From NCBI GenBank assembly GCA_902771785.1, contig CACXYH010000002.1, forward strand, positions 32,553 to 96,552: a stretch of 64,000 nucleotides of DNA. The letters are read 5' to 3'. Below are positions 63,695-64,000 of this stretch, piece by piece (position 1 is the first letter of the stretch; each line of letters begins with the position of its first letter). The notes under the pieces are model-generated. The model searched no databases. It had not been told where the DNA came from and was given only the letters and a program-made list of their open reading frames with translations. A program made the position numbers and the translations under genes. The DNA comes from an uncultured Prevotellaceae bacterium. Its GTDB lineage: Bacteria; Bacteroidota; Bacteroidia; Bacteroidales; Bacteroidaceae.

Positions 63695-64000
63695 ATGAGA
63701 TTTATGAGCAAAAAGCACAATGAAATAGAAATCAGTGAGCCACGCATGGTGAAGTCTCATGATGTGAAGCTGGATGCTGAGTATGCAGAATGGATAGCAG
63801 AGGTGAAGTACCGTTATCGCTCTGCCCAAGTAAAGGCTGCCGTTAAGGTGAATGGCGAGAAACTGCTATTCAACTGGCAGATGGGGCGTGACCTTGTGCA
63901 GAAGAAAGCAGAGGAACGTTGGGGTGCTGGTGTTGTGGAGCAGGTAAGCCTGGATTTGAAGCGAGAATTTCCTAATGAGAATGGATTCTCTACATCTAAC
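63695..64000 (+). CDS. DUF1016 (YhcG-type, PD-(D/E)XK nuclease family) protein, 3' end outside window
   Basis: The frame is open to the right edge (102 residues visible). ATGs at 63695 and 63704 are both possible. The visible part matches the DUF1016 N-terminal domain: EWIAEVKYRYRSAQVKAAVK, then LLFNWQMGRDLVQKKAEERW and GAGVVEQVSLDLKREFP. The family (E. coli YhcG) has a C-terminal PD-(D/E)XK nuclease domain, expected outside the window, and often lies with restriction-modification or integrase genes in islands. That fits the AT-shifted, accessory character of this end of the window. Confidence 0.87.
   Translation, partial: MRFMSKKHNEIEISEPRMVKSHDVKLDAEYAEWIAEVKYRYRSAQVKAAVKVNGEKLLFNWQMGRDLVQKKAEERWGAGVVEQVSLDLKREFPNENGFSTSN

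Overview
The window comes from a Bacteroidota chromosome, most likely Prevotella or a close relative. The evidence is the promoter type (TTTG, about 20 bases, TAnnTTTG, in front of many genes), a SusC/SusD pair, BspA-like leucine-rich repeats, an ECF sigma factor, and the habit of encoding rows of secreted glycoside hydrolases. Most of the window is GC-rich. The BspA gene (2.8-4.9 kb) and the last 5 kb are clearly AT-richer. The genus is inferred from gene content and style; no database search was run.

Layout. 0-5 kb: the 3' part of a LacZ-type GH2 beta-galactosidase, then a BspA-like LRR protein. 5-16 kb: housekeeping and small conserved genes: a PorT-like barrel, murF, two exported proteins of unknown role, a DUF2752/CD225 membrane pair (minus strand), tRNA-Pro(CGG), sufS, rnhB with a WYL regulator and a DUF4923 lipoprotein, and an ECF sigma factor with a very short partner. 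16-53 kb, all on the minus strand and read from high to low coordinates: a large polysaccharide utilisation locus (PUL). It holds a DUF362 protein, three GH2 enzymes, a GH43-like enzyme, a propeller/MGH1-like fusion, GH78 and GH106 rhamnosidases, a sialate-O-acetylesterase-like esterase, a sugar isomerase-like protein, DUF5123, SusC, SusD, DUF4957, a PL1 pectate lyase, DUF3826 and a beta-helix/TIM-barrel protein. The set points to pectin, probably rhamnogalacturonan I or a mixed pectin: backbone cleavage by the lyase, rhamnose removal by GH78/GH106, galactose and other side-chain removal by GH2/GH43, and deacetylation by the esterase. No HTCS regulator of the usual PUL type lies in the window. 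53-58.5 kb: the conserved rimP-nusA-infB translation/transcription operon, split by a four-helix-bundle gene inside a 34-bp inverted repeat. 58.5-59.4 kb: a small cassette lying between two 59-bp promoter copies. 59.4-64 kb: an AT-rich island with two small HTH proteins, an FRG-domain protein, a Sel1-repeat/aspartyl-protease fusion and the start of a DUF1016 nuclease-family gene.

Three things stand out. (1) Four arrays of short palindromes phased at exactly 22 bp (4963-5047, 12922-12962, 17689-17822, 53113-53190), one of them inside a coding sequence; the core differs from array to array but the period does not. (2) A three-gene operon joined by 4-base overlaps, FRG protein - exported Sel1/retropepsin-like protein - HTH protein, under its own promoter in an AT-rich island; I know of no described system with this make-up. 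(3) A four-helix-bundle gene boxed by an inverted repeat within an essential operon. Smaller points are terminator-like hairpins inside the PUL and in the rimP leader, a solitary N-terminal anti-sigma-like protein, and a fossil copy of the BspA gene end.
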